Assembly: GCA_964596165.1 (NCBI GenBank)
Contig: CAZQTW010000047.1
Coordinates: 1-52,487 of the forward strand
From: CAYUQT01 sp964596165
GTDB lineage: Bacteria > Planctomycetota > Phycisphaerae > UBA1845 > JAFGLZ01
Length of the DNA: 52,487 bases
Direction of reading: 5' to 3'
In this document: positions 42,303 through 50,397 of the stretch, piece after piece
Position numbering within the stretch: position 1 is the stretch's first letter
How the letters are laid out: each line of letters opens with the position of its first letter
Position numbers and translations under genes: made by a program
Notes under the pieces: generated by a model
The model's input: only the letters and a program-made list of their open reading frames with translations
Told to the model about the DNA's origin: nothing
Database searches by the model: none

Positions 42303-45300
42303 ATGAGCAACAACACTATAACGAAGCCGCGGAGCACGTTCGCGGCGGCCTTGGGCGTGGCCGGGGTTCTGTGTCTGATTGCGACCGGTTTTGTATTGGG
42401 GGACGACATCTTCTGGGACAATCCGGCTGGCGGGTCGTTCGGGGACCCCAACAACTGGAACCCCAATACCGTACCCGGGGTGGCCGATGTGGCCGTGTTC
42501 AACCTGGGCATCGACCCTGCCTACTCGGTCACGTTCGACACGGACGTGACGAACGCGGCGTTGTTCGTCCGCAACGATCACGTGAGCATGGACCTGGGCG
42601 GATTCACGTATGACCTGACCGAGGAGCACGGTGCCGAACGGTCGCTTGTCGTCGGCGACGCCTCGGGCCAAGTCGGCCATTTGACCTTATCCAACGGGAC
42701 GGTCACCGGTGTTCATGCCGTCGTGGGGCTATGGGGCGACTCGACAGGTGACCTAACTCTGAACGGGCCAGAAACCTTGCTGGACGTCTCGGCTTGCTTG
42801 ACCGTGGGCAACGATGGGAGCGCTGTCATGACGGTCTCGGGAGGCGCTTCGGCTCGCTCCCAGGATGTGTCCGTCGGCGAGCATGACTTCGGAAACTCCG
42901 GAAGGTTGAAGGTGACAGACCCCGACAGCTTGCTCCAGGTGGGCTACTGGTTCCTAATTGGGATAGAAGGTCAGGGAAGGTTTGAAGCGGAGAACGGGGC
43001 ACAGATCGAGTCCCAGTGGGCCACCGTGGTGGGGGTCGGGCCGACTTCGGTCGGAAGCGCAACGATCCGAGGGGCCGGCACGAGTTGGACGAACGATGCG
43101 TGGATGAAGGTCGGCGAGTGGGGCAACGGCACGCTTATCGTTGAGGATAGCGCATCCCTGGTCATATCCGACGGCGAGTTGTGGGTCGGGATGGAGCAGG
43201 ATTCGGTCGGCGATGTGCAAGTTGCCGGGCTAGGTTCCTCAATTGCCGGATCGTCAGACGGCTCCTCCGTTGTCGGCGTCAGCGGAGAGGGCCACCTCTC
43301 GGTTCAGAACGGCGGAGCGGTTGAAGTCTCCCAACTAGTCGTCAGCCGGGAGGGCGGGTCGCTTGGAACAGTTGTCGTCTCGACCGGCCCGGACGGGGGG
43401 AGTCGGCTTCAGAACGGATACGGGAACATCGCCGGATACGCCGGGAGCTACGGCGAGGTCACGGTCACCGGTGCGGAATCGGTGTGGAGCAACAACGGCG
43501 AACTCTACATCGGCGGGAACGGCGTAGGCCCCGAGGGTTCCGAGGCGAGCAGCGCCATTGTTTCCGGCGCGGAAGGCCACCTGAACGTTCTGGTCGGCGG
43601 GCTCGTCGAGGTTGCGGATCATTGCCGGGTAGCCCTCCTGTCAGGAGACATCGGCAACGTTCAGGTATCGGGGCCCAACGCCGTCTGGAACCTGAACCTC
43701 GGCGTGCCCGAGTCGACGGGTCTTACGCTTGGTCAGGGTGGCCACGCGGAGCTTTCGGTGAGTGATGGGGGCGCCGTGAACGTCGCGACGGCCATGGAGT
43801 TGGCGGCGTGGTCGGACAGCGTCGGCGCGGCCACCGTGACGGGTGGCGAATCGAGCCTGACCATCGGATGGATGATCGCCGTCGGCGGCGGTGGAGATGG
43901 GGACCTGTCCATCTATGACGGGGGGCTCGTGAGCACCCAATGTGGTCTGACGGCCACCTGGGCCGATTCGACGGGCGATGTTCTCGTGAGCGGGCTCAAT
44001 TCTCGTTTCGAGGTTCTGGAGCCCGGCCGCGGGTTCCTCGTGGGTCGCGAAGGCGTGGGAACACTTCGGGTCGAGGACTCGGGCGAGTTAGCGATCGCGG
44101 GGTCGCTCGATGTTGCCGAGCAGCCCGGGGGCGTCGGGCACGCCACCATCGCCGGCGGTGCGACGGCGACGATCGGGCGGATGGGGATCGGGATATGGGA
44201 AGGGTCGACCGGCGATCTGACTGTAACGAACTTGAACTCGTCCCTGAATGTCACCGCGTGGACCGGGGACGTTGCGATCGGCGTCGGCGGCGAAGGCTCG
44301 CTCACGGTGTCGGACCAGGCCACGATGACGCTGCAAGGGAACTGGGGCTTTGTCGGCACGGAATCGACCGGGGTTGGTCACATGACCGTCACCGGCGACG
44401 GGTCGACGTTCACCAGCGTCATCGCGCCGTTCACCGTTGGGAATTCCGGTTTCGGCACGCTTGACGTGCTGGAAGGCGGCCTAGTGAACATTGCCTCCGG
44501 GGAGTTGTGGATCGGGCTCAAGCCGGGGTCGGAAGGATACGTGACCGTTTCCGGTTCGCGGTCAAGGCTCGAGGAGGCCAGCAACTATCCGTCCCTGGTC
44601 GGCGGAGAGGGCTGGGGAACGTTGACCGTCGATCAAGGCGGATACGCGTCCTTCTCTCTGATCACCATAGGCGACAATGCGAGCGGCGCCGGGGAGGTCT
44701 CGGTCAGCAATGGTTCCATGATCCACTCCGACCAGGACATCTGTGTTGGGCGCGGGGGGCAAGGGACGTTGTACATCCAGGGCGGTTCGCTGGTTGAGAC
44801 CGACTGGGGCTACATCGCCAACGATCCCGGTTCGACGGGCGAGGTCAAGCTGACGGATGACAACTCGACCTGGAACCTCTACCGGATGCTGAGTGTGGGC
44901 GGCGCGCCGGACCACTCCGGCGGAGTGGGCACGCTGACCCTCGACGGCGATAACACGTTTGTCCGGGTCGGCTACGGTCCTGACGGCGGAACGCTCCTGC
45001 TCTGGGAGAACGGCGATATCTATCTGAACGGCGGGCGGATCGTCGTGGGCGGGGACGTGTTCTACGGACCGGGCACGTTGGTGGTCCGGGAGAACGGGAC
45101 ACTCGCCGGCAAGGGCACGATCCATGGCACCGTCAGGAACAGTGGTGGAATGGTGTCGCCGGGCGCCTCCGCGGGTCGGCTGAGCATCGACGGTGACTAC
45201 GATCAGACGGGCGCCGGTCTGCTCGCGATCGAACTCGGTGGAACGGAACCCAGCAATGAATACGACTACCTGAGCGTCAGCAGTGCGGCCAACCTGGATG

Positions 45301-45854
45301 GGCAGCTCCAGATCGATTTCATCAACGGCTTTGTGCCGAGCTACGACGACGTGTTCGTCATCGTGAACGCCGGGGCAGTTAACGGACACTTTGCCAATGC
45401 GGAAACCCAGTACGTGGGCCCGTGGGGCATGTGCGACGTCACCTACGATGGTACGACGGTGACACTGACTCACTTCACCGTCAACTCGTACACACTCACG
45501 GTCGGCGTAAACTATGGGACCTTTGGGACGGTCGACGTCGAGCCAAGTCAGCCGTCTTACATGGGAGGCACCTGGGTCAAGGTGACCGCACAGCCCGCAC
45601 CCGGGTTCGCGTTCTATCAATGGACCGGCGACGCGTCGGATCCGAATGCCAATCCGGTATGGGTTTATATGGACTCCAACAAGAGTTTGACGGCCATACT
45701 CTACCCGACGACGCCGATCGATCCGAACAGCATCTACTGGCGCCTGCTCCCGAACGGGCCATGGCAACCATGCGGCGTCGGCGCCGGTACGGGGCTGATG
45801 GGAACACTCGCAATTGGTTGTGCATTCCTCGGTCTTCGGAGGAGGCGATTCTAG
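42303..45854 (+). CDS. Giant T5SS/PEP-CTERM-type repeat surface protein
   Basis: A 1183-residue secreted protein. After a signal peptide (AALGVAGVLCLIATGFVLGDD) come more than a dozen beta-strand repeats of about 50-70 residues. Their pattern is vG-x-G-x-G-x-L-x-V-x-x-G-G-x-V, then IG...G..G.VTVTG..S (TIGR04393-like), as in adhesin and autotransporter passenger domains. An Ig-like domain (LSIDGDYDQTGAGLLAIELGG) and an InlB-B-type repeat (VGVNYGTFGTVDVEPSQPS) follow. The tail is Cys-Gly-Val-Gly, a membrane helix (LMGTLAIGCAFLGL) and RRRR. No autotransporter barrel is present. Probably a beta-helix cell-surface protein. AAGGAGG sets the start. Several Asp-Pro-Asn triplets occur. Confidence 0.88.
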   Translation: MSNNTITKPRSTFAAALGVAGVLCLIATGFVLGDDIFWDNPAGGSFGDPNNWNPNTVPGVADVAVFNLGIDPAYSVTFDTDVTNAALFVRNDHVSMDLGGFTYDLTEEHGAERSLVVGDASGQVGHLTLSNGTVTGVHAVVGLWGDSTGDLTLNGPETLLDVSACLTVGNDGSAVMTVSGGASARSQDVSVGEHDFGNSGRLKVTDPDSLLQVGYWFLIGIEGQGRFEAENGAQIESQWATVVGVGPTSVGSATIRGAGTSWTNDAWMKVGEWGNGTLIVEDSASLVISDGELWVGMEQDSVGDVQVAGLGSSIAGSSDGSSVVGVSGEGHLSVQNGGAVEVSQLVVSREGGSLGTVVVSTGPDGGSRLQNGYGNIAGYAGSYGEVTVTGAESVWSNNGELYIGGNGVGPEGSEASSAIVSGAEGHLNVLVGGLVEVADHCRVALLSGDIGNVQVSGPNAVWNLNLGVPESTGLTLGQGGHAELSVSDGGAVNVATAMELAAWSDSVGAATVTGGESSLTIGWMIAVGGGGDGDLSIYDGGLVSTQCGLTATWADSTGDVLVSGLNSRFEVLEPGRGFLVGREGVGTLRVEDSGELAIAGSLDVAEQPGGVGHATIAGGATATIGRMGIGIWEGSTGDLTVTNLNSSLNVTAWTGDVAIGVGGEGSLTVSDQATMTLQGNWGFVGTESTGVGHMTVTGDGSTFTSVIAPFTVGNSGFGTLDVLEGGLVNIASGELWIGLKPGSEGYVTVSGSRSRLEEASNYPSLVGGEGWGTLTVDQGGYASFSLITIGDNASGAGEVSVSNGSMIHSDQDICVGRGGQGTLYIQGGSLVETDWGYIANDPGSTGEVKLTDDNSTWNLYRMLSVGGAPDHSGGVGTLTLDGDNTFVRVGYGPDGGTLLLWENGDIYLNGGRIVVGGDVFYGPGTLVVRENGTLAGKGTIHGTVRNSGGMVSPGASAGRLSIDGDYDQTGAGLLAIELGGTEPSNEYDYLSVSSAANLDGQLQIDFINGFVPSYDDVFVIVNAGAVNGHFANAETQYVGPWGMCDVTYDGTTVTLTHFTVNSYTLTVGVNYGTFGTVDVEPSQPSYMGGTWVKVTAQPAPGFAFYQWTGDASDPNANPVWVYMDSNKSLTAILYPTTPIDPNSIYWRLLPNGPWQPCGVGAGTGLMGTLAIGCAFLGLRRRRF

Positions 45855-46051
45855 GCCGACGGCGGCGACGTAGAGGCGTCGTCTTGTCGTATTCCCGCGA
45901 AATTCATGTGGCAGGATGTCGCATCTACCTAGGTCTCTGAGCGGAGGAATCCGACCGCGTTGAGGCAGCGCGGGGCTGCAAGCAACGGCAGACGAGTTAT
46001 CGGCGGCACCCGGCGATGGGCCGGCCAGTCGTCGGAGACGGCCCCTGCGGC
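45855..46051. other. Convergent intergenic region with a weak hairpin
   Basis: Between the repeat protein and the DUF6259-like gene. A short stem (CGACG at 45864-45868 with CGTCG at 45875-45879) is followed by TCTTGTCGT, a weak terminator candidate on the plus strand. Nothing else is visible. Confidence 0.35.
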
Positions 46052-48334
46052 TCAGCGGCCGCTGAATTCATAGACCCGTGCGTCATCGGGCGGGAGGGTA
46101 ACCGCCAGCTCCGCCTTGCCATCCTGCCAGCGACCCGCCTCGGCGGCGCCGTTCTCGGATACGCATCGAATTGTTCCTGCCTCGGCGATGGGGTACTCCG
46201 GTCGAGCCGGTTTCAAGGTGACAGTCACGGGGACGTCGGCGATGTTGGCGATGGCGATGGCCACATCGCCGTCGGCGGCCTGCCACGCGCCGGCCAGCGC
46301 CCGTGGTACAGTCCGACGGAACTCGCGTACCGCATTCTGTTGGCCGGCGTAGATAGACAGGCGCGACATCGCGATCTCATCTTCGGGTACGTGAAGCGGG
46401 GGCGGTCTGAGAAAGACACCGTGCAGCAGGTACTTGGCCGTCCGTGCCCGCAGCTTCGCCAGCCGCATAACGAAGCCGAGCTCCTCGGCCCGCGATTCGA
46501 GGTGGGTTGGTCGGAAGTTGGCGATCGTCGGCTGCTGTCCCCAGACGAATGCGCGGGCCTGCTCCAATCGGAACTGCCGCGAGAACTTGCGGTCGAGCAA
46601 TTGCAGCGGTGTCTTGGGAGCGAACTGGGCCGGCCAGAGATCGTCATAGGGCGGATAGGTCAGCGATGAATAGTTGCCGTAGAGCACGGCGCAGTCGTGA
46701 TAGACGGCGTGGAAGAACGGGATCGGCTCCCACTGGCCCGGTGCGGCGTAGCGCTCCATGCTGACCTGGAGGCTGAGCATCAGATCGAGATGCGGCAGCC
46801 AGGCCTCGCCGCAGCCCTCGCCGGCCAAGGCGATCGGCCGGACGCCCGCGGTGCGACGGCGGATGTCGGCCTCGAGCGATCGGAAACCTTCCATCCAATA
46901 AGCGCCGCCGCCAAGCGAGTGGCCATGGGTCGGGTCGTAACACGCCAGCGAGGAGCACGCCTGATCCATGTAGATACCATCGACAGCGAGCCCGCGGATC
47001 GCCGCCTCGGCGAGCCCGGCATACGTGCCGCGCCAGAAAGGGGTGCCCATGCACATGGAGGCGCAGGGTGCCTGGGTGAACGTGTTGTACACCTCGGGGG
47101 CGATCTTTCCGTCGGGCCCTTTCACGGCGAATCGGGCGGCGTTCTTGTCGGACCAACTGCGGGTCGTCATGCCCCACAGCCGCTGGTTCATGTAGACAAT
47201 TGCGTGAATGTTCTTTGCGTGAGCGGCCTGCAGAGCCTTTCGGAATGAGTCCTCGCCTTCGCGAGGCGGCAAGTACTCGGGGAAGCCGACGTCGTAGGCA
47301 CAGCCGTGCCACCAGTGCCAGAAGACGCTGACCGGCACGCCCGCGCGCTCCTGCAGGACAGCGGCCGGTTCGAGGACGCCCTCAGAGCGGCCGCGGTTCC
47401 AGACCCAGAGTCCCGTGTCCAAGACCCATGGAGGTACGACCCCCCGCTTGACGCGGCTCTCCTTTGCCCATGGCTGTTGCCGTGCCCAATCGCGGTATCG
47501 ACAGGCGGCGGTGAACCAGTCGCCGGTGAATACGCCGATACGGACCTCATAGGGAGGCGAGAAGTTTGCGGCGCTGTGTGCGCCTGTTTCGGGAAGATGG
47601 GCGACATCGAGACCCAGTCCGCCGCGCCCGTCACCGAACACGGCGAAATGCTTGCGGAGCGCCCCGGTATCATCGCTGGTCACGTAGAGCCCAGGACCCT
47701 CTTCGCGGTAGATCGCAAGACACTGCAGGGAGAGGTGGCCGGGATACTCCCACTCCATCCGCCGTCCATGTCCTCCGGGCGGATTCAGGAGTTCCCGTGC
47801 GCGGCGAGTTCGTTCGCCCATCCAGGCCGGCACAGCGAGGACCTCATTGTCCTGGCGCTCCACGTTGCCGATGCGGGGGAAACGGAGCATCCGCGGCGCC
47901 AGGTGGCCCAGTCCGTCCACGCGGATGCGCCATCGAGCCACGGATTCGTGGGGGGTGATCCTGACGTCGGCCGTCACGCGGAGGTCCGGCGACTGCTTCA
48001 GGTTGAACTCTCGCCAAACGAGCCGAATAGCCTGGCTGTCGGCCGGGTCGTGGGTCCATGAGAACGACTTGGCCATTGTAGGCGTGATCGCCGCAGGCTT
48101 GGCGTTTGAGGGCAGTTCAATGGCCCACAGATCGAGCGATGAGGATGCGTCCACATGATTGTGGCCATTGGCCAGGTCTGTGAACTCACGGAGATGACCA
48201 TCAGTGCGATCGAAGACCAGCCGCAGGGTTTCGTTCTGGATTGAGGGATCTGATGGCCCGGTGGCGGATTCCGGATGTGCGACTGCGGTCCACGTCGCCA
48301 AGAGGCACAATATGACTACAAGACGGACTCGCAC
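46052..48334 (-). CDS. DUF6259-like secreted glycoside hydrolase
   Basis: A 760-residue secreted protein with a signal peptide (VRLVVILCLLATWTAVAHP). An N-terminal beta-sandwich (about 30-280) precedes a TIM barrel. The barrel includes VSVFWHWWHGCAYDVGFPEY, HAIVYMNQRLWGM, GLAVDGIYMDQACSSLACYD (the Asp in the VDGIYMD segment fits a nucleophile) and PIALAGEGCGEAWLPHLDLML. A C-terminal beta domain follows. It resembles DUF6259 family members, probably a clan-D-like glycosidase; the name is recalled and unverified. It lies 22 bases downstream of a HEPN-like fragment and may share its promoter with the nucleotidyltransferase. Confidence 0.75.
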   Translation of the reverse strand: MRVRLVVILCLLATWTAVAHPESATGPSDPSIQNETLRLVFDRTDGHLREFTDLANGHNHVDASSSLDLWAIELPSNAKPAAITPTMAKSFSWTHDPADSQAIRLVWREFNLKQSPDLRVTADVRITPHESVARWRIRVDGLGHLAPRMLRFPRIGNVERQDNEVLAVPAWMGERTRRARELLNPPGGHGRRMEWEYPGHLSLQCLAIYREEGPGLYVTSDDTGALRKHFAVFGDGRGGLGLDVAHLPETGAHSAANFSPPYEVRIGVFTGDWFTAACRYRDWARQQPWAKESRVKRGVVPPWVLDTGLWVWNRGRSEGVLEPAAVLQERAGVPVSVFWHWWHGCAYDVGFPEYLPPREGEDSFRKALQAAHAKNIHAIVYMNQRLWGMTTRSWSDKNAARFAVKGPDGKIAPEVYNTFTQAPCASMCMGTPFWRGTYAGLAEAAIRGLAVDGIYMDQACSSLACYDPTHGHSLGGGAYWMEGFRSLEADIRRRTAGVRPIALAGEGCGEAWLPHLDLMLSLQVSMERYAAPGQWEPIPFFHAVYHDCAVLYGNYSSLTYPPYDDLWPAQFAPKTPLQLLDRKFSRQFRLEQARAFVWGQQPTIANFRPTHLESRAEELGFVMRLAKLRARTAKYLLHGVFLRPPPLHVPEDEIAMSRLSIYAGQQNAVREFRRTVPRALAGAWQAADGDVAIAIANIADVPVTVTLKPARPEYPIAEAGTIRCVSENGAAEAGRWQDGKAELAVTLPPDDARVYEFSGR

Positions 48335-48356
48335 GCCGATTCACCCTGTGAGCATG

Positions 48357-48425
48357 TCAGGCGAGGGCCCTGAGGTCCTTCTCGGCCATCAGAAGAAGAC
48401 TACGGGCATGTTCACGATCGCTCAT
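48357..48425 (-). pseudogene. HEPN-domain remnant (N-terminus only)
   Basis: The frame begins with ATG overlapping the upstream nucleotidyltransferase stop by 14 bases and reads MSDREHARSLLLMAEKDLRALA before TGA, 22 residues in all. This matches the first helix of HEPN toxins (the pattern ...A..LL..AEKDLRAL). A complete HEPN protein has about 120-140 residues; no continuation is present in any frame. It appears to be a toxin gene truncated by deletion, with its MNT partner intact directly before it. Confidence 0.5.
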
Positions 48426-48750
48426 AGAGAAGGCGACCCTCCCGCATGGCCCGTGCCACGACATGGTTTGTCGTGTTCGCCCACGTTCGGGCTTCATCGC
48501 TCGAGTACACGAGAACATCGGTTGGAATACGAAACCGGTCGACGACCTGGCTGATGCGTTCGATCTCCTCGAAGCGGCTTCGTTGAGGCCCGAACGGCGC
48601 GCTTTCAACGATGAGCAGATCGAGATCGGAGTCGTCTCGTGCGTCTCCACGGGCACGGGACCCGAAGAGATAGACTCTCTCCGGATCCACCTCCTTGACG
48701 ACGGTAGCCACCATCGCCTGAACGGTTTCATCTGTGATTGTCGCGCCCAT
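48412..48750 (-). CDS. MNT nucleotidyltransferase (minimal)
   Basis: A 112-residue nucleotidyltransferase domain. The catalytic motif is VYLFGSRARGDARDDSDLDLLIV: G-S-x6-13-x-D-x-D. It belongs to the minimal nucleotidyltransferases (MNT), which in HEPN/MNT toxin-antitoxin systems are the antitoxins; in some, the MNT AMPylates the HEPN toxin. The protein is complete, but its expected partner on the 3' side survives only as a 22-residue fragment that overlaps its stop. The ATG at 48750 is preferred over an upstream in-frame start. Confidence 0.85.
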   Translation of the reverse strand: MGATITDETVQAMVATVVKEVDPERVYLFGSRARGDARDDSDLDLLIVESAPFGPQRSRFEEIERISQVVDRFRIPTDVLVYSSDEARTWANTTNHVVARAMREGRLLYERS

Positions 48751-48812
48751 TCGGCCCCCAGACCGCTGCGCCTGAGAGTCTGCGTGCCGCCGACAACTCG
48801 TGTCAGCCCATC

Positions 48813-48947
48813 TCACGGTCTGCTGGCGAGCCGACCACGTGTCTTACTGGGCTCCGCTTGAAAGACGGGATGAATAACACGCTCCACGTCTATCAACGAT
48901 TCTACAACGCTCCTGACCTCGTCGTAAAGCTCAGGACGTCGCGGCAT
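48813..48947 (-). CDS. Small ORF between two nucleotidyltransferases (44 aa)
   Basis: A 44-residue reading frame between the two MNT genes (text such as PRRPELYDEVRSVVESLID). It has normal codon choice but no clear ribosome-binding site and I do not recognise it. It could be a third HEPN remnant or a real small protein. Confidence 0.3.
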   Translation of the reverse strand: MPRRPELYDEVRSVVESLIDVERVIHPVFQAEPSKTRGRLASRP

Positions 48948-48961
48948 GTCTGTTGTCGCGG

Positions 48962-49312
48962 CTACTCCGCCACCTTGGACATGTCATCGATGTCGAGACG
49001 TGCCCCGTGTTGAATCACATGGGCTGCGAAGCTGCCTGGCTGTGGATTCTCGGACGCCGATGCCGGGAAGAGATGCGTCTCCACGTCCGTGCCGACGGTC
49101 TTCTGAACCATAACCATTGCCTGTGCCCGCCGACGAATGTCCCATTGTTCCACACCGTCCATGAAGGCCGCGATATCAAGGTCGCTCCACGGTCCCGGAT
49201 TTCCCTCGACCTGGGAGCCGAAGACGTACGCGGCCCGAACGCGCCCCAGGCGCGATAGAACCCGCACGGCGTCGCGCAAACGACTGACTATGGATGCGCT
49301 GATTCCAGCCAT
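48962..49312 (-). CDS. Second MNT nucleotidyltransferase
   Basis: A 116-residue protein. The motif AAYVFGSQVEGNPGPWSDLDIAAFMD has the G-S-x-x-x-G and S-D-x-D pattern of minimal nucleotidyltransferases. The first nine codons overlap the end of a HEPN-like frame (stop at 49288-49290), as in known HEPN-MNT pairs. That HEPN gene is itself reduced to a fragment. The ATG at 49312 is preferred; an upstream one would include HEPN-derived text. Confidence 0.75.
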   Translation of the reverse strand: MAGISASIVSRLRDAVRVLSRLGRVRAAYVFGSQVEGNPGPWSDLDIAAFMDGVEQWDIRRRAQAMVMVQKTVGTDVETHLFPASASENPQPGSFAAHVIQHGARLDIDDMSKVAE

Positions 49313-49391
49313 TTCAAGGTCTGCTCGGTCTTCTGCTTTGCAGCCTCGCTCGCGCCGTATCCAGCTCATATGCAGCTTGTTCGGCCCAGGG
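49288..49391 (-). pseudogene. HEPN remnant with internal deletion
   Basis: Two out-of-frame pieces are visible on the minus strand. The first (from 49391) reads WAEQAAYELDTARARL, which fits the first helix of HEPN toxins. The second, in another frame, reads AAKQKTEQTLKWLESAHP and ends at TAG 49288-49290, which fits the last helix. The middle of the domain is missing. Each piece is short, so this depends on pattern recognition. Confidence 0.45.
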
Positions 49392-49427
49392 TCACACTGC
49401 GAATTCCTGGGGATGCCGGATGGAGGT

Positions 49428-50210
49428 TCAAGGCTTTGGGTCCCTTCGGCGCCACATCTCGCGCAGTTCCTCGGCGCACTCGGGTCCGAAGCGCAACGGG
49501 ATGCCGGACAGCATATTGGCCATGAGAACGCACGGCGTGTTCACGCTGAGCCCCTTGTACATGACGCAGCGGGCGTTCGTGCAGTGCGCCGGATCCTTCT
49601 GGGCCTTGTGGAAGTCCCTGGCCGGCACGCGGAGCCAGTGCCCGATCTCATGGACGACGACGGTCGCCTCGATCAGTTCCACGGGAATACCGGCGATGGC
49701 CTTGGCGCTGATCGGGCCGCGGTGGAGAACCATCACGGCGGTCGGACGGGGTTCAAGCTTGTATCGGATGAAGCCGTGTTTTGCGTTCACGGCATTCGTC
49801 TCATCCACCACGACGATAGCGACGGTTGGAACGTTGTCCTGCGGGATCTGATCCTGTCCGGCCTGTGCGGCGGTGTCCGGACTGAGAATGCCCGAGGCGG
49901 GCAGCCCCGTATCCTTGCCCTCCACGACCTCAAACGTTAGTCCCACCTGCTCGTTCATCACCGCGCGAAGCCGGCCCAGGGCATAGTCGCTGACGCGGTG
50001 GGGTCCGGTGGCGGCCACCACGCGAAACGACTTGAAATCGGCGCTGCACCACGCCGCCGGGAGCGAGGCGTTCTCCACCGGCGTCCGCGTATCGCTAACC
50101 GCCGGAGTGCACTGAACCTCGTCCTCGCACCCGCCGCCTGTCGACAACGCACCGGCGAACAGAAGCCCGATACCCGCCAAGACCCGCCCATTCAATGCAT
50201 GTCTGGTCAT
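49428..50210 (-). CDS. Metzincin-like (archaemetzincin-type) lipoprotein
   Basis: A 260-residue predicted lipoprotein: the signal peptide ends in STGGGC (Cys28). A zinc-protease motif HEIGH is at 187-191. In archaemetzincins this is followed closely by G-x-x-H-C-x4-C-V-M; here the text is HWLRVPARDF and, 12 residues later than expected, AHCTNARCVM (His209, Cys210, Cys215). The C-terminus has FGPECAEELREMW, which is close to the FC-x-x-C block of archaemetzincins. This points to a metzincin with an insertion in the zinc site. The gene lies beside the HEPN/MNT remnants and the fucosidase gene; its substrate is unknown. Confidence 0.7.
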   Translation of the reverse strand: MTRHALNGRVLAGIGLLFAGALSTGGGCEDEVQCTPAVSDTRTPVENASLPAAWCSADFKSFRVVAATGPHRVSDYALGRLRAVMNEQVGLTFEVVEGKDTGLPASGILSPDTAAQAGQDQIPQDNVPTVAIVVVDETNAVNAKHGFIRYKLEPRPTAVMVLHRGPISAKAIAGIPVELIEATVVVHEIGHWLRVPARDFHKAQKDPAHCTNARCVMYKGLSVNTPCVLMANMLSGIPLRFGPECAEELREMWRRRDPKP

Positions 50211-50224
50211 GAATATGACTCCGA

Positions 50225-50341
50225 TCAGTCTGCCGTCCTGAGCGTAATGCCCCGGACGATGGCCATGCCCCGGATTCTCTCCTCACGCCACAGCGCCAGG
50301 TGGCCATCGCTGATGTTTGCAAACCACGGATGCCGTTCCCA
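50225..50341 (-). pseudogene. Short gene fragment of unknown family
   Basis: A minus-strand stretch that reads WERHPWFANISDGHLALWREE and ends at TGA 50225-50227, about 38 residues. It begins just after a stop codon in the same frame and has no start codon. It looks like the C-terminal end of a truncated gene. It lies between the fucosidase and metzincin-like genes. Confidence 0.35.
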
Positions 50342-50397
50342 TCATGCAAACGAACAGCAGGACGCGGGCCCGGGGTGGACCTTGTGGCTCGATGGTC

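Noticed and set aside
44562..45767. A 401-residue minus-strand frame opposite the repeat protein
   Set aside because: Its text is Arg/Val-rich antisense of a repetitive gene, with no family features.
42303..45854. CRISPR or DNA-level tandem repeat
   Set aside because: The repetition is at the protein level (beta-strand repeats of variable DNA sequence); there are no identical direct repeats with uniform spacers.
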